Below are positions 27,099 through 36,410 of a stretch of DNA of 64,000 bases, piece after piece. The stretch lies in the NCBI GenBank assembly GCA_948957135.1, contig CARDBT010000002.1, forward strand, positions 1 through 64,000. The letters are read 5' to 3'. The notes under the pieces were generated by a model. That model was not told the DNA's origin. It ran no database searches and was given only the letters and a program-made list of their open reading frames with translations. This stretch comes from COE1 sp910588595 (lineage in GTDB: Bacteria; Bacillota; Clostridia; Lachnospirales; Lachnospiraceae). The number at the start of each line of letters is the position of its first letter. Within the stretch, counting starts at the first letter, position 1. A program made the translations under genes and the position numbers.

Positions 27099-28064
27099 TC
27101 AATACCCTTTGCTGAAATCGATCCTGTTCTTTTTCGGCTCATGATTGTGATCCCGCTTCATATTTTCACAGAATATGTCCAAGATCCTCTTTCTTGTAAA
27201 CTTGTTCTCTCCCCAGCTTATTCCTGATATATGCGGCGTCAATATCACATTTTCCATATATCTGAGCGGATGCTTTGCAGGCAAAGGTTCCGGATCTGTG
27301 ACATCAAGAACGGCGCCTCTGAGCAATCCTTTCTGCAGGGCAGCCGTGAGAGCGTCCGTATCCACGACAAATCCGCGTCCAACATTTACGAATATGGTGC
27401 CTGCCTTCATTCTTTCAAACCTCTGTGCATCAAACATTCCCTTCGTTTCCGCTGTACCCGGAAGCGCGATGATCACCACATCCGCACGCTGCAGCTGCGC
27501 ATCAACATTGTCTGTTGTATATAGCTCATCAAAAGACACATGCCTATTGCCAGGCGTACGGCAGATTCCAACCGTATGTGCCCCGAAGCATCTAAGCTTT
27601 GCCGCAGTTTCCTGTCCAATATTTCCTGTTCCCAGGATCAGTACTCTTTTTCCCTCTAAGGTATCGTCCCCCTCCAATTGGTTCCAGGTGCCGCTTTGCA
27701 TTTGCGCACGATATGGGAACAGATTTTTATACAATGCAAGTATTCCGGAAACAATATATTCAGAGATCACACACCCATAAGCACCCGAAGCACTGGTCAG
27801 CGTAATATGCTCCGGAAAATCCACAGCGGAAGTGTATTTGTTGGCACCTGCCCAAGTCATCTGAATCCATCTGAGATTTTTCATCAAATGAACCGTACTG
27901 TTTTCAGGCTCACCCAATATGATCTCTATGTCCGCACAATCCCTGCTTTTCAGAAGTTCTTTCTCATCGTCAAAAAACAGAACCTTATCCTCTCCTTCCA
28001 CTGAAGATAATATTTGTTTTTTCTCGTTTTCCAGACATTTTTTGATCACGGCAATAATTCGCAT
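27099..28064 (-). CDS. D-isomer-specific 2-hydroxyacid dehydrogenase family protein
   Basis: About 321 residues. The NAD-binding motif is VLILGTGNIGQETAAKL. The catalytic Arg is in VNVGRGFVVDTDAL, the Glu in DVTDPEPLP and the His in LTPHISGISWGENK, which is the full catalytic set of the family. It should interconvert a 2-oxoacid and a D-2-hydroxyacid with NAD(P)H; phosphoglycerate, lactate or glyoxylate types cannot be told apart here. The start is ambiguous between ATG codons at 28067 and 28064; AAAGGGAG lies five bases before 28064. Confidence 0.92.
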   Translation of the reverse strand: MRIIAVIKKCLENEKKQILSSVEGEDKVLFFDDEKELLKSRDCADIEIILGEPENSTVHLMKNLRWIQMTWAGANKYTSAVDFPEHITLTSASGAYGCVISEYIVSGILALYKNLFPYRAQMQSGTWNQLEGDDTLEGKRVLILGTGNIGQETAAKLRCFGAHTVGICRTPGNRHVSFDELYTTDNVDAQLQRADVVIIALPGTAETKGMFDAQRFERMKAGTIFVNVGRGFVVDTDALTAALQKGLLRGAVLDVTDPEPLPAKHPLRYMENVILTPHISGISWGENKFTRKRILDIFCENMKRDHNHEPKKNRIDFSKGY

Positions 28065-28327
28065 CATCTCTCCCTTTCCGTTCACCAGAACTTGAAATTT
28101 TTCTTTATTTTATCATATCGAGTACAGATATTCCATCATCAATTCACCAAAACAAAAACTTTGCGTCGGTCCATGTTACTTTTCGCTCCGTTTCACGAAC
28201 AGGTAAAAATTACGATCAGTTCACACAGCCCGTAAATATTGTGCTATAATGTGTTATGGGATTCTGTTTGGTATTTAACATCATGTTACATTCGTGCGAT
28301 GCCGCAATCGGAATCCGGAGGTATGGA

Positions 28328-28774
28328 ATGAAAATAAGACAAGCCCAAAATGGCGATCTGTCTAGGGTATCCGAAATATATGTATTCAATAACAGGATAA
28401 ACTTTTATCCTATATTCAAGGATGCGCATTTTTCTTTTGGTGCGCTGCAGGTCGTGTCGCTAATAGATAACTACTTCGCAAAAGACGACATACGCCAAAA
28501 CTTATATGTATACGACAATGGACTGATAAAAGGTTTTCTTCTGATGAATGGGACGGAGATCTGCAAATTGTATGTAGATCCATTTTTTCAATGCGGAGGA
28601 ATCGGCAATGAACTGATCGAATTTGCGATCAGAAAACTTCATGCAGACCATCTATGGGCACTGGAAAAAAACACCGGGGCGATCTCCTTTTACCAGAGAC
28701 ATGGTTTTTGTTTGACAGGTCAGAAAAGACTTGAGGAAGATACAACGGAATATCTTGTTGAAATGAAACGATAG
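28328..28774 (+). CDS. GNAT-family N-acetyltransferase
   Basis: A 148-residue GNAT enzyme. It opens with MKIRQAQNGDLSRVSEIYV. The acetyl-CoA site is around LYVDPFFQCGGIGNELIEF (a Q/RxxGxG/A-type loop), and motif B is NTGAISFYQRHGFCLTG. The acceptor is unknown. The ATG at 28328 is chosen because GGAGG precedes it by six bases; the longer reading begins inside the promoter region. It is followed after 52 bases by the carbonic anhydrase gene, possibly on the same transcript. Confidence 0.88.
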   Translation: MKIRQAQNGDLSRVSEIYVFNNRINFYPIFKDAHFSFGALQVVSLIDNYFAKDDIRQNLYVYDNGLIKGFLLMNGTEICKLYVDPFFQCGGIGNELIEFAIRKLHADHLWALEKNTGAISFYQRHGFCLTGQKRLEEDTTEYLVEMKR

Positions 28775-28826
28775 TTTTCGGACGATCAAGGTATCTGTTT
28801 GAAAATAGTGACAGGAGAAATTTATC

Positions 28827-29312
28827 ATGAACAAAAATGTATTTATCGCGCCGGGTGCACATGTCGTCGGCGACGTCCATCTGGGCGAAAACGTAGGAGT
28901 CTGGTACAATGCCGTCGTCCGCGGCGACACCAGCACGATCACGATCGGGCACAACAGCAACATCCAGGACAACACTACGGTGCACACCGACACTGATTTT
29001 CAAGTCAATATAGGTCAGGGCGTCACGATCGGGCACAACGCGATCGTCCACGGGTGCACGATCGGGGACAACACCGTCATCGGCATGGGGAGCATCATCT
29101 TGAGCGGCGCAGTCATCGGCAGTAACTGCATCATTGGCGCAGGTTCGCTCGTCACCGGAAAAATGCAGATTCCCGACAATTCACTTGCCTTTGGCAACCC
29201 CGCAAAAGTAGTCCGCGCTGTCACTGCGGACGAGATCACAGCCAATCAGCAAAACGCTGTGCACTATGTACAGCTCATGAAAGAAAATGCATTTATACAA
29301 CAAACACTTTAA
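28827..29312 (+). CDS. Gamma-class carbonic anhydrase-like protein
   Basis: A 161-residue left-handed beta-helix protein with hexapeptide repeats (for example VGDVHLGENVGVWYNAVVRG, and IGHNAIVHGCTIGDNTVIG). The three zinc-ligand histidines of the gamma class are present in TVHTD and IGHNAIVHG. Members of the YrdA/PaaY subgroup have this length and a trimeric metal site, with carbonic anhydrase or thioesterase-assist roles. GGAG precedes the ATG. Confidence 0.92.
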   Translation: MNKNVFIAPGAHVVGDVHLGENVGVWYNAVVRGDTSTITIGHNSNIQDNTTVHTDTDFQVNIGQGVTIGHNAIVHGCTIGDNTVIGMGSIILSGAVIGSNCIIGAGSLVTGKMQIPDNSLAFGNPAKVVRAVTADEITANQQNAVHYVQLMKENAFIQQTL

Positions 29313-29673
29313 AAAGAAACAGGTAGTATTCCAAGAAACATTGTGCTAAAATGGAAGGGAACACAATTGACATGGCACTGCAAAATAGGCTCTCGGGGTC
29401 TCTTTGTGCCTGATATCACAGGAAAATTTTTGTCAGATGATCACAAATATATAAGACATGCGCAGAACGCACGATGCGTATATTAGTGTGCCTATGACGA
29501 AAAATCGGGTACAGGGGAGATTCCCAGAGGTTATTCTATCACAAGGGGGGGCTTTTATTTTGAAACGATATGTTATGACTGCATAGCACTGGCTATTGCA
29601 ATGATATAAAAAAGAGAATATGATTGTTATAGCCAATGCTTTTCCTAATAAAATATGAATTTAGGAGGCAGTT
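29313..29673. other. 361-base intergenic region
   Basis: No gene seen. It contains an imperfect hairpin at about 29591-29633 (GGCTATTGCAATGATAT against ATATGATTGTTATAGCC) in the leader of the CD3324-type gene. A 40-base block from 29386 resembles one at 59370. Confidence 0.4.
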
Positions 29674-29949
29674 ATGGGCTATATTCGAGCAGAAGAGATT
29701 CTGCCCAACGAGATAATCGAACTGATACAGCAGTACATCGACGGAACCAACATATACATACCAAGAAAACCGCAGCACAGACAGGAGTGGGGCACCAGGA
29801 CCGCCTACAAGCAAGAACTGCAGAGCAGGAACCAGCTGATCTACCAGGACTATCTGTCCGGCAAAACAGTCCACAAGCTGGCGGAGGACTATTATCTCTC
29901 AGAAAAAAGTATACAGCGGATCATCCGGTCGGAAAAATGCACTTTGTAA
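29674..29949 (+). CDS. CD3324-family small protein
   Basis: A 91-residue protein with the CD3324-family pattern: GYIRAEEILPNEIIELIQQY, then YIPRKPQHRQEWGT and a C-terminal helix-turn-helix, HKLAEDYYLSEKSIQRIIR. Probably a small DNA-binding protein; target unknown. GGAGG five bases before the ATG fixes the start. The stop codon lies inside a bidirectional terminator. Confidence 0.85.
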   Translation: MGYIRAEEILPNEIIELIQQYIDGTNIYIPRKPQHRQEWGTRTAYKQELQSRNQLIYQDYLSGKTVHKLAEDYYLSEKSIQRIIRSEKCTL

Positions 29950-29965
29950 ATCAAAGTGCATTTTT
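29933..29965. terminator. Bidirectional terminator overlapping a stop codon
   Basis: AAAAATGCACTTTG pairs perfectly with CAAAGTGCATTTTT around a five-base loop that includes part of the TAA stop of the plus-strand gene. T-runs occur on both strands, and it serves the convergent gene ending at 29991 as well. Confidence 0.8.
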
Positions 29966-29990
29966 GTCTGATGCGTATGATGACCTGATT

Positions 29991-31706
29991 TTACCCGATC
30001 AGACATCTCTTTCCCTGGAACACAAACCCGTATTTGCGGATCCGCTCCGGCGCGATGCCCTCCGCCCTGAGCCCTGCCTCGTACTGCTTTTCCTCGATCT
30101 GGACGTGGGCGTTTGCAAGCGTCTCCTCGAGTGTTCTCTCCCTGTAGGACTTGAACACTTTGAACTCTATGATATAGGCACAATCGCGCTCTGTATCTTT
30201 GGGTTTCAGCATCACATCATACCGCCCCAGACCGCTCTCACGGTTTGATGTGATCTCATACCTGCCGGCGAGCTCCACCATCAGACCAAGCACAAAACCG
30301 TGGTAAAACCGCTCCGGCGCATCGTCGTCGGACACGCCCTGCGCCACGTCAAAGCTCGAGAAGCTGTGCATCGCGATCTTGTTCATATAATCGTTCATCG
30401 CATCCACATCGTTGATCAAGAGCGCCTCAATAAAGTGATTGTATGCCATGCCCGCGTTTCCGCTAAACCAGCGCTTTACCATCCTGCGGAACATCTGCCG
30501 AACTTCGCAGTTCGTCAGCGCAAGCGTATACCAGACATTATCCTGTCCGACACCGTCCCCGCACTCTTCTGGTTCTGTTTTCAGCACTCTCAGATACCCC
30601 GTCGCCATCAGCAAACTCCAGACCGCATTCTCGTCATAGTCCAGCTGGTCGAACACGATCTGCTCGTCGATCTCCGCCTGGAAGCTCTTTCCCTGCAGCA
30701 GCGCCTCCATCGTCCGTTTGACGCCAGCGTTGCCCCGCTGCACAAGCGAATTTACAAGACCATTTCCGCTCGTGTTGATCCAGTACGCTTCGTACCTTCC
30801 CCTTTCTTTGATAAATGACGCGATCGACCATGGGTTGTAGATATCCGTGTGTCTGCCAAATGTAAAGCCGTCGTACCATTTCTTTACGCGCTCCTTGTGT
30901 GCGCCAAGCCCCACATCGTCAAGCGCCCGAAAGACTTCATCCTCCGTAAAACCAAAGGCTGCCGCATACGCGTCCGACGTCGTTGTGATGACCTCCAGAT
31001 TATTCAGATCAGAGAAAATACTCTCCTTCGATATCCGTGTGATCCCTGTGATGATGCCACGATAGAGATAACGGTTGGTCTTAAATGTGCTGTTGAAGAA
31101 ACTCCTCAAAAAGTCAACCGACTCATTCCAATAGCCTGAAAGCCACGCCTCCTGCATCGGGGTATCGTACTCGTCGAGAATGATGATGACATCCTTTTTA
31201 TAAAAACGCTGCATGAAATTAGCCAGCGAGCGAACAGCATCCGTTGCGATCCTAGCATCCATGCCAGGTTTTACACGCTCAAAATATTCCCGCTCATTGC
31301 CACTCAACAGATCCCCCGCGAGCAGATATCTGTTCTGCTCGTACAGATCCGCAATCGCCTTTGTGATCGTGTACTCCATATCCGCATATTTCGCTGCCTT
31401 GACATCCGCAAATGTCATAAATATCACCGGAAACGTGCCCTGCAGCTCCCTGTACTTTTCCTCCGACCAGACAGAAAGCCCCTCAAACAGGTCACTTCTG
31501 CCCGCATACTGATTCGAAAAAAAGCACTCAAGCATGCTCATGTTGAGTGTCTTGCCAAAACGGCGCGGACGGGTGATGAGCGTCACATCCGAACCGTTCT
31601 CCCACCACTCCCTGATAAAGCCTGTCTTATCGATATAAAACTGATCCTGCTCCCTCAATCTGTCATACCTTTGTATTCCTATGTTCACAAATGTATTAAT
31701 ATCCAT
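29991..31706 (-). CDS. AAA-ATPase / PD-(D/E)XK nuclease-like protein
   Basis: A 571-residue two-domain protein of the large AAA-ATPase-like plus DUF1703 type common in Clostridia and Bacteroidetes. The P-loop is degenerate: LITRPRRFGKTLNMSMLECF. A Walker-B-like VIIILDEYDTPMQEAWLSGY follows. The C-terminal nuclease-like motif is GLGRYDVMLKPKDTERDCAY followed by IIEFKVF. Function is unknown, although links to mobile elements have been suggested. GGAGGTG five bases before the ATG at 31706 fixes the start. It lies 32 bases after rarA on the same strand. Confidence 0.88.
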   Translation of the reverse strand: MDINTFVNIGIQRYDRLREQDQFYIDKTGFIREWWENGSDVTLITRPRRFGKTLNMSMLECFFSNQYAGRSDLFEGLSVWSEEKYRELQGTFPVIFMTFADVKAAKYADMEYTITKAIADLYEQNRYLLAGDLLSGNEREYFERVKPGMDARIATDAVRSLANFMQRFYKKDVIIILDEYDTPMQEAWLSGYWNESVDFLRSFFNSTFKTNRYLYRGIITGITRISKESIFSDLNNLEVITTTSDAYAAAFGFTEDEVFRALDDVGLGAHKERVKKWYDGFTFGRHTDIYNPWSIASFIKERGRYEAYWINTSGNGLVNSLVQRGNAGVKRTMEALLQGKSFQAEIDEQIVFDQLDYDENAVWSLLMATGYLRVLKTEPEECGDGVGQDNVWYTLALTNCEVRQMFRRMVKRWFSGNAGMAYNHFIEALLINDVDAMNDYMNKIAMHSFSSFDVAQGVSDDDAPERFYHGFVLGLMVELAGRYEITSNRESGLGRYDVMLKPKDTERDCAYIIEFKVFKSYRERTLEETLANAHVQIEEKQYEAGLRAEGIAPERIRKYGFVFQGKRCLIG

Positions 31707-31738
31707 AACTGCACCTCCAGATCCATGGTCATCCACTC

Positions 31739-33064
31739 TCAATGCACTCTCCGCCATGCCTTGACCTGTTCCAGTCTCTCCCTGAAATCCGCTTCCCGCC
31801 CCTGGCTGGTGGGTTGATAGTACTCCCGGTCTGCCAGTGTATCGGGCAGGCACTGCATGTTCGTGAGCTTCTCCTGCGTGTCATGGGCATACTGGTAGCC
31901 TTTTCCGTAATCCAGCTCCCCCATCAGCTCCGTGACAGCGTTGCGGATCACAAGCGGAACCGGCTCGGCGAGCTGCTCTACGGCATCCGTCTTCGCGTGC
32001 TCATATGCCCTGTACAGCGCGTTGGACTTCGGCGCGAGCGACATGTAGACCACCGCCTGCGTCAGGTGTACGGTGCACTCCGGCATCCCGATAAAGTGAC
32101 ATGCCTGATACGCCGCCACAGCGATCTCGAGCGCCTGCGGGTCGGCGAGCCCGACATCCTCGCTCGCAAAGCGCGTCACCCTGCGCGCGACATACAGCGG
32201 ATCCTCCCCTGCTTCCAGCATGCGCGCAAGCCAGTACACCGCCGCATCCGGATCGGAATTCCGCATGGACTTGTGCAGTGCTGAGATCAGATTGTAGTGC
32301 TCCTCGCCCTTCTTGTCATACAGCAAAGACTTCTTGGAAGTGCACTGCTCCAGTGTCTCCTCCGTGACCGTGACTTCCCCGTTCTCACCGATCTCACCGT
32401 TTAGGACAACCATCTCGAGCGTCGACAACGCGCTGCGCGCATCGCCGTTCGCAAAATTCGCGATCGCCATGATCATTTCATCCGGGATCCGAACCTGCTG
32501 CATCCCGAACCCCCTGTCATCTTTCAGGGCGCAGTGCAGCAATCCGGTCAACTCCTCTGTAGTGAGCGCATGCAGCACAAACACCTTGCACCTTGACAAA
32601 AGCGCGCTGTTGATCTCAAACGATGGATTCTCTGTCGTAGCGCCGATCAGGACAATGCTCCCCTTTTCCACAAACGGCAGAAACGCATCCTGCTGCGCCT
32701 TGTTAAAGCGGTGGATCTCATCCACAAAGACGATCGTCCGCTCCCCGAAATGGCGGTTGTGCTCCGCCTGCTCCATGACTGTGCGGATCTCCTTGATCCC
32801 GCTCGTCACCGCCGAGAAATCGATAAACGCGGATTTCGTTCTGCCCGCGATAATGCGCGCAAGCGTTGTCTTGCCCACGCCGGGCGGCCCCCAGAAGATC
32901 ATGGACGACACCTGGTCGCTTTCTATCAAACGGCGCAGCACCTTTCCCTTTCCGAGCAAATGTGTCTGCCCCGCGTATTCCTCCAGACTCCGCGGGCGCA
33001 GCCGCGCCGCGAGCGGCTGCGGCATCTCCCTGTCAAACAGCGTCATCTGTTCCATGCTCGTCAT
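31739..33064 (-). CDS. rarA: Replication-associated recombination protein A (RarA/MgsA)
   Basis: A 441-residue AAA+ ATPase of the RarA/MgsA/WRNIP1 family, which acts at stalled forks. It opens with LAARLRPRSLEEYAGQTHLL. Walker A is FWGPPGVGKTTLARIIA, Walker B IVFVDEIHRFNKAQQDAFLP, sensor 1 GATTENPSFEINSALLSRC, followed by the family tetramerisation region LMGELDYGKGYQYAHDTQEK. Length matches the family. The start overlaps the end of jetC by 32 bases with GGAGG upstream, so the two are probably translationally linked. Confidence 0.95.
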   Translation of the reverse strand: MTSMEQMTLFDREMPQPLAARLRPRSLEEYAGQTHLLGKGKVLRRLIESDQVSSMIFWGPPGVGKTTLARIIAGRTKSAFIDFSAVTSGIKEIRTVMEQAEHNRHFGERTIVFVDEIHRFNKAQQDAFLPFVEKGSIVLIGATTENPSFEINSALLSRCKVFVLHALTTEELTGLLHCALKDDRGFGMQQVRIPDEMIMAIANFANGDARSALSTLEMVVLNGEIGENGEVTVTEETLEQCTSKKSLLYDKKGEEHYNLISALHKSMRNSDPDAAVYWLARMLEAGEDPLYVARRVTRFASEDVGLADPQALEIAVAAYQACHFIGMPECTVHLTQAVVYMSLAPKSNALYRAYEHAKTDAVEQLAEPVPLVIRNAVTELMGELDYGKGYQYAHDTQEKLTNMQCLPDTLADREYYQPTSQGREADFRERLEQVKAWRRVH

Positions 33065-36000
33065 CCTCCCCCTCCAGCATCTCCAGATAGTGCCCCTTGT
33101 CGATATGCATCATCGATATCTGATTCTGGTATCTGCGAAATCCGTACACGCAGTCGACATTCCGGATCAGCGACTGCAGCCGCTCGTCGGGCACACAGAC
33201 GATCAGCTGCAGGTCCATCTTCCGCGCGTATTTCAGACAGACCGCGCTGCGCTCCTGATCCATCTTGGAAAACGCCTCGTCCAGAAGCACCAATTTGATC
33301 CTGGAATCCCGGTTGCCCTGCGCGTTGTAGAGCATGGCAAAACCCGCGAGCAGCGCCACATACTTCGGGTTCTGCCCCTCGCCGCCGGAATCGCGCCCTG
33401 CCATCTCATCCACGAAATTCTCGCGTATGACAGTCCCGTTCTCGTCCGTCACCTGCTCGTACATGCTAAAGGACAGATAATTCCTGTAATCCGCATACTC
33501 CTCCATGTCCCGCATGCGCTGTTCCCGCACTCTGCCGTCCTCCTCGCGGATCGGCATAAACTTGTCGGTCAGCAGCTTGATCTTCTGCTCGTATTTCTGG
33601 TAAAATTCGTCCTCGCCAAGACTCAGCTGCCCCTCGATCACATCCGCGCCGACATTCTTGCTGTCGAGCTCCGGGGCTGTCAGCATCTCATAAAACTGCC
33701 CCTTCTCATCGTGCGCCGGCTCGATCTTGATCTGGTACGTACTGTCCGCAAAATTTGTCTTGCGCAGCAGCCGGTTGATCTCATAGGTGTGCCGCTTTGC
33801 GGCCTTGATGTCGCCGTGAATCGTGGCGATCACATTTTCGCGCAGACTTCTGTATATGAGATCACACTGACGTTCGAACTCACGCTCATACTTCGGCTCA
33901 TAGTCATTCTGATAATCCTGCAGCAGGCGCTCATATACAGTATTATCCTTTTCCGCGCCGTTAAACCCAACCGACGGATACTCCCTGTTAAAACGGTTTC
34001 TGGCATTCTGCAGCGTCTCTATTTCCGCCTGTTCCCTCTCCTCCAGAGCCCTGATCTGGTCAAGGAGCCTGCCCCGGATCGCCTGACCGGAACGCGTCCT
34101 CAACTGCTCCGTGATCTCCGCCTCAATCCCGGGATCCGCCCTGTAGCCGGTCTGCTTCTCTGCCAGCTCCGCACGGAGCCTGTTTGCCTCGCCTTCTTTC
34201 TGGCTCATCATCCTGTTGCGCTCGTTGGTGAGGTTCTGATTCTGGTTCTGCTGTATCTTCTTCTCCCGCTTTTTCTCCTCCAGACGCTGCTTCCGCTCCT
34301 GAAGCTCCCTGTACTCCCCTTCTTTGAGCCGTGCGATCTCCGCTTTCAGCCTCGTGATCGTTCCCGTGACTTTCTCGAGCTCCCTGCCCGACTCCGCCAG
34401 ACGCACAAAGTACGCCGCGTCGTTATCGAGCCGCTCAAAACCAGCCGCCGCTTTCAGGCTCTCGATCGATCGTTTAAGCTCCGCGCACGCCGTCTCCTGC
34501 CTTTGCAGCTTCTCCTGGTATTCTGCCAGTTTTGCCTTCGACACCCTCGTCCCGATACACGCATATTTCTCATAATCATTTTTCCGCAGATGGCGGAAGA
34601 TAAAATTGCTGTAAGAGTAGCAATCGGGGGTGACACCGTCGCGGACGCGCTCGAGCTCCTCCACTGTATGACACTTCTGGATCCGTCCCAGATATCGTTT
34701 CAGACACGCGTCAATGTATGGAATGTCTGTCTGGACTGCCTCGTAAAGCGCATTGTCGTCGACAGGACTGTTATTTCTCATAATGGCATCCGTGTTGATC
34801 AGGTCGACCTCCTCGTACTTTTTCATCTCCCGAAAAAGCTCCGCCGCATCGTGGGCGTATTTCGGCTCGGTCACGAGCGACAGCTTCAGCCTGCCCATCC
34901 TGCCCTCGATGGCGTCCTTCCACTCCGCATCCTCCACGTTGAACAGGTCCGCGAACACGTTCACCTTGATCGTGCGCCCGTAGCGGTCTGTGAGCCTGCG
35001 CTCGAGCGCCGCCCTCGCCTCCTTCAACACTGCCGGATACGGTTTTCTGTCATTCTGCAGGTCATCTACCAGGCGTCCCAGCTCCCTGATCTCCTTCTCG
35101 AGATCGCGGCGCTGTTCATTGTACTCCTCGAGCATCTCATCGATATTTTCGCGCGCATCCTGTATGCTCTTCCTGAGGCTTTCGCACAATTCCGCCTCGA
35201 CCTTTCCCCCGCAGAAATCCTCGATCCTGTTGAGCATAGGATTGCTCACATAGTCTGTGACCACGGGGGCTTCCGCCCACATCCGCAGCCCTCTTGTGGT
35301 CTTTCGCCACTGCTCACTGTCCGCCGCGTACATCTTCTGGAGTGTCACCAGCTCCTCGAGCTGGCTTTCCTTCACCCCCAGATCGCTCGACTGCAGATCC
35401 GCCAGAACCTGGATCAGCTCCTGCTCGATGTCTTCCAGATCCGCGTCAAGCTTTGCCCTGTCCGTCTCAAGACGCGCCAACTCCTCCGCAGCCGTCTGGA
35501 TCCCATCCTCGTCCGCTGCGATCTTGTCCTGCAGTTCCAGGACTTCCGTGCATCGTATCATGGCGCGGGAGCGAATGATGTCGGTGCTGACCGCAAGCCG
35601 CCTTTTTCCCGCCTCCTGCACCTCGCACAACAGTTCTATCCTATGGCGCATATCCTTGATCTTTTCCTGAATGTCGCGGTAGGAGCCGAGCTGTTCACTG
35701 AGCTTTCCGATGATATCCCCCTCGTTTTTCGGAAACATGTAATTCTTGATGAACTGCCCTGTGCCGTCTGTCATCCTAAGCGCGATGGCACTCTTCTCCA
35801 TCACCGTGAAACGCCTGCCGTCGATATACCCCAGCAGGACATCGTAGAGCGCATTGGTGTACGCCTCCTTGGAGGGATAGATGCGGTTGATGTCCCTTCC
35901 CCTGTTTTCGGCGCTGGCAGCGCGCTCCTCCACAAGCTTCCTGATCTCCTGGTTGGTGTACGGATATCCCTCCGCCGTGAGATATCCTGAATCCGGCATC

Positions 36001-36410
36001 CTGCCGGCGTGACTGAAATAGATCATCTTCCTGATCTCGGAATCGCTTTTCCGCACCTCAAAGGCAAGCCCTGCACAGCTGATCTGATGACTGCCCGTGT
36101 CCTCGATCTCTAGCACGATGTTCGAACAGAAATCACTCCCGCCGCGGTTTGCTGTGCCATCCTTCTGCTCCCCCTTAAGATAGCTCAGGACACTCCGCCT
36201 GTTTTTGGCATCGTCCGCCGCCTTATTCAAAAAACTGGACGAAATACTGCCATACAGGATAACCTGTATGGCATCCATCACAGTCGACTTTCCAGAGCCG
36301 CTCATTCCGCTGAACAGATTGACATACTCGTGAAATGTCAACACCTGATGTGTGATCCCGCCCCAGTTATTGAGGCACATCCTCGTAAATATTTTCTTTG
36401 CTTTCCTCAC
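33033..36410 (-). CDS. JetC/MksB-like SMC-type ATPase of a Wadjet-like condensin
   Basis: About 1125 residues. The N-terminal head has Walker A, LFSGMSGSGKSTVMDAIQV. Two long coiled-coil arms flank a central hinge-like region. The C-terminal head has the signature GGEGQNPKYVALLAG and Walker B IKLVLLDEAFSKMDQERSA. This is the architecture of the SbcC/MukB-type subunit of Wadjet (JetC) and MksBEF condensins. I place the start at GTG 36410, seven bases after AGGAG, and the gene overlaps jetB. A longer open frame upstream only reads the jetB repeat out of frame. The set acts on chromosome structure or excludes plasmid DNA. Confidence 0.88.
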   Translation of the reverse strand: MRKAKKIFTRMCLNNWGGITHQVLTFHEYVNLFSGMSGSGKSTVMDAIQVILYGSISSSFLNKAADDAKNRRSVLSYLKGEQKDGTANRGGSDFCSNIVLEIEDTGSHQISCAGLAFEVRKSDSEIRKMIYFSHAGRMPDSGYLTAEGYPYTNQEIRKLVEERAASAENRGRDINRIYPSKEAYTNALYDVLLGYIDGRRFTVMEKSAIALRMTDGTGQFIKNYMFPKNEGDIIGKLSEQLGSYRDIQEKIKDMRHRIELLCEVQEAGKRRLAVSTDIIRSRAMIRCTEVLELQDKIAADEDGIQTAAEELARLETDRAKLDADLEDIEQELIQVLADLQSSDLGVKESQLEELVTLQKMYAADSEQWRKTTRGLRMWAEAPVVTDYVSNPMLNRIEDFCGGKVEAELCESLRKSIQDARENIDEMLEEYNEQRRDLEKEIRELGRLVDDLQNDRKPYPAVLKEARAALERRLTDRYGRTIKVNVFADLFNVEDAEWKDAIEGRMGRLKLSLVTEPKYAHDAAELFREMKKYEEVDLINTDAIMRNNSPVDDNALYEAVQTDIPYIDACLKRYLGRIQKCHTVEELERVRDGVTPDCYSYSNFIFRHLRKNDYEKYACIGTRVSKAKLAEYQEKLQRQETACAELKRSIESLKAAAGFERLDNDAAYFVRLAESGRELEKVTGTITRLKAEIARLKEGEYRELQERKQRLEEKKREKKIQQNQNQNLTNERNRMMSQKEGEANRLRAELAEKQTGYRADPGIEAEITEQLRTRSGQAIRGRLLDQIRALEEREQAEIETLQNARNRFNREYPSVGFNGAEKDNTVYERLLQDYQNDYEPKYEREFERQCDLIYRSLRENVIATIHGDIKAAKRHTYEINRLLRKTNFADSTYQIKIEPAHDEKGQFYEMLTAPELDSKNVGADVIEGQLSLGEDEFYQKYEQKIKLLTDKFMPIREEDGRVREQRMRDMEEYADYRNYLSFSMYEQVTDENGTVIRENFVDEMAGRDSGGEGQNPKYVALLAGFAMLYNAQGNRDSRIKLVLLDEAFSKMDQERSAVCLKYARKMDLQLIVCVPDERLQSLIRNVDCVYGFRRYQNQISMMHIDKGHYLEMLEGEDDEHGTDDAV

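Noticed and set aside
28629..29051. Minus-strand frames across the GNAT and carbonic anhydrase genes
   Set aside because: Shadows of the hexapeptide-repeat codons on the other strand.
29433..29636. A 67-codon minus-strand frame before the CD3324 gene
   Set aside because: Low-complexity hydrophobic reading of an AT-rich leader without a ribosome site.
32313..35990. A 1225-codon open frame on the plus strand opposite jetC and rarA
   Set aside because: It is antisense to two clearly recognised genes, has odd composition and arises from codon bias in the opposite strand.
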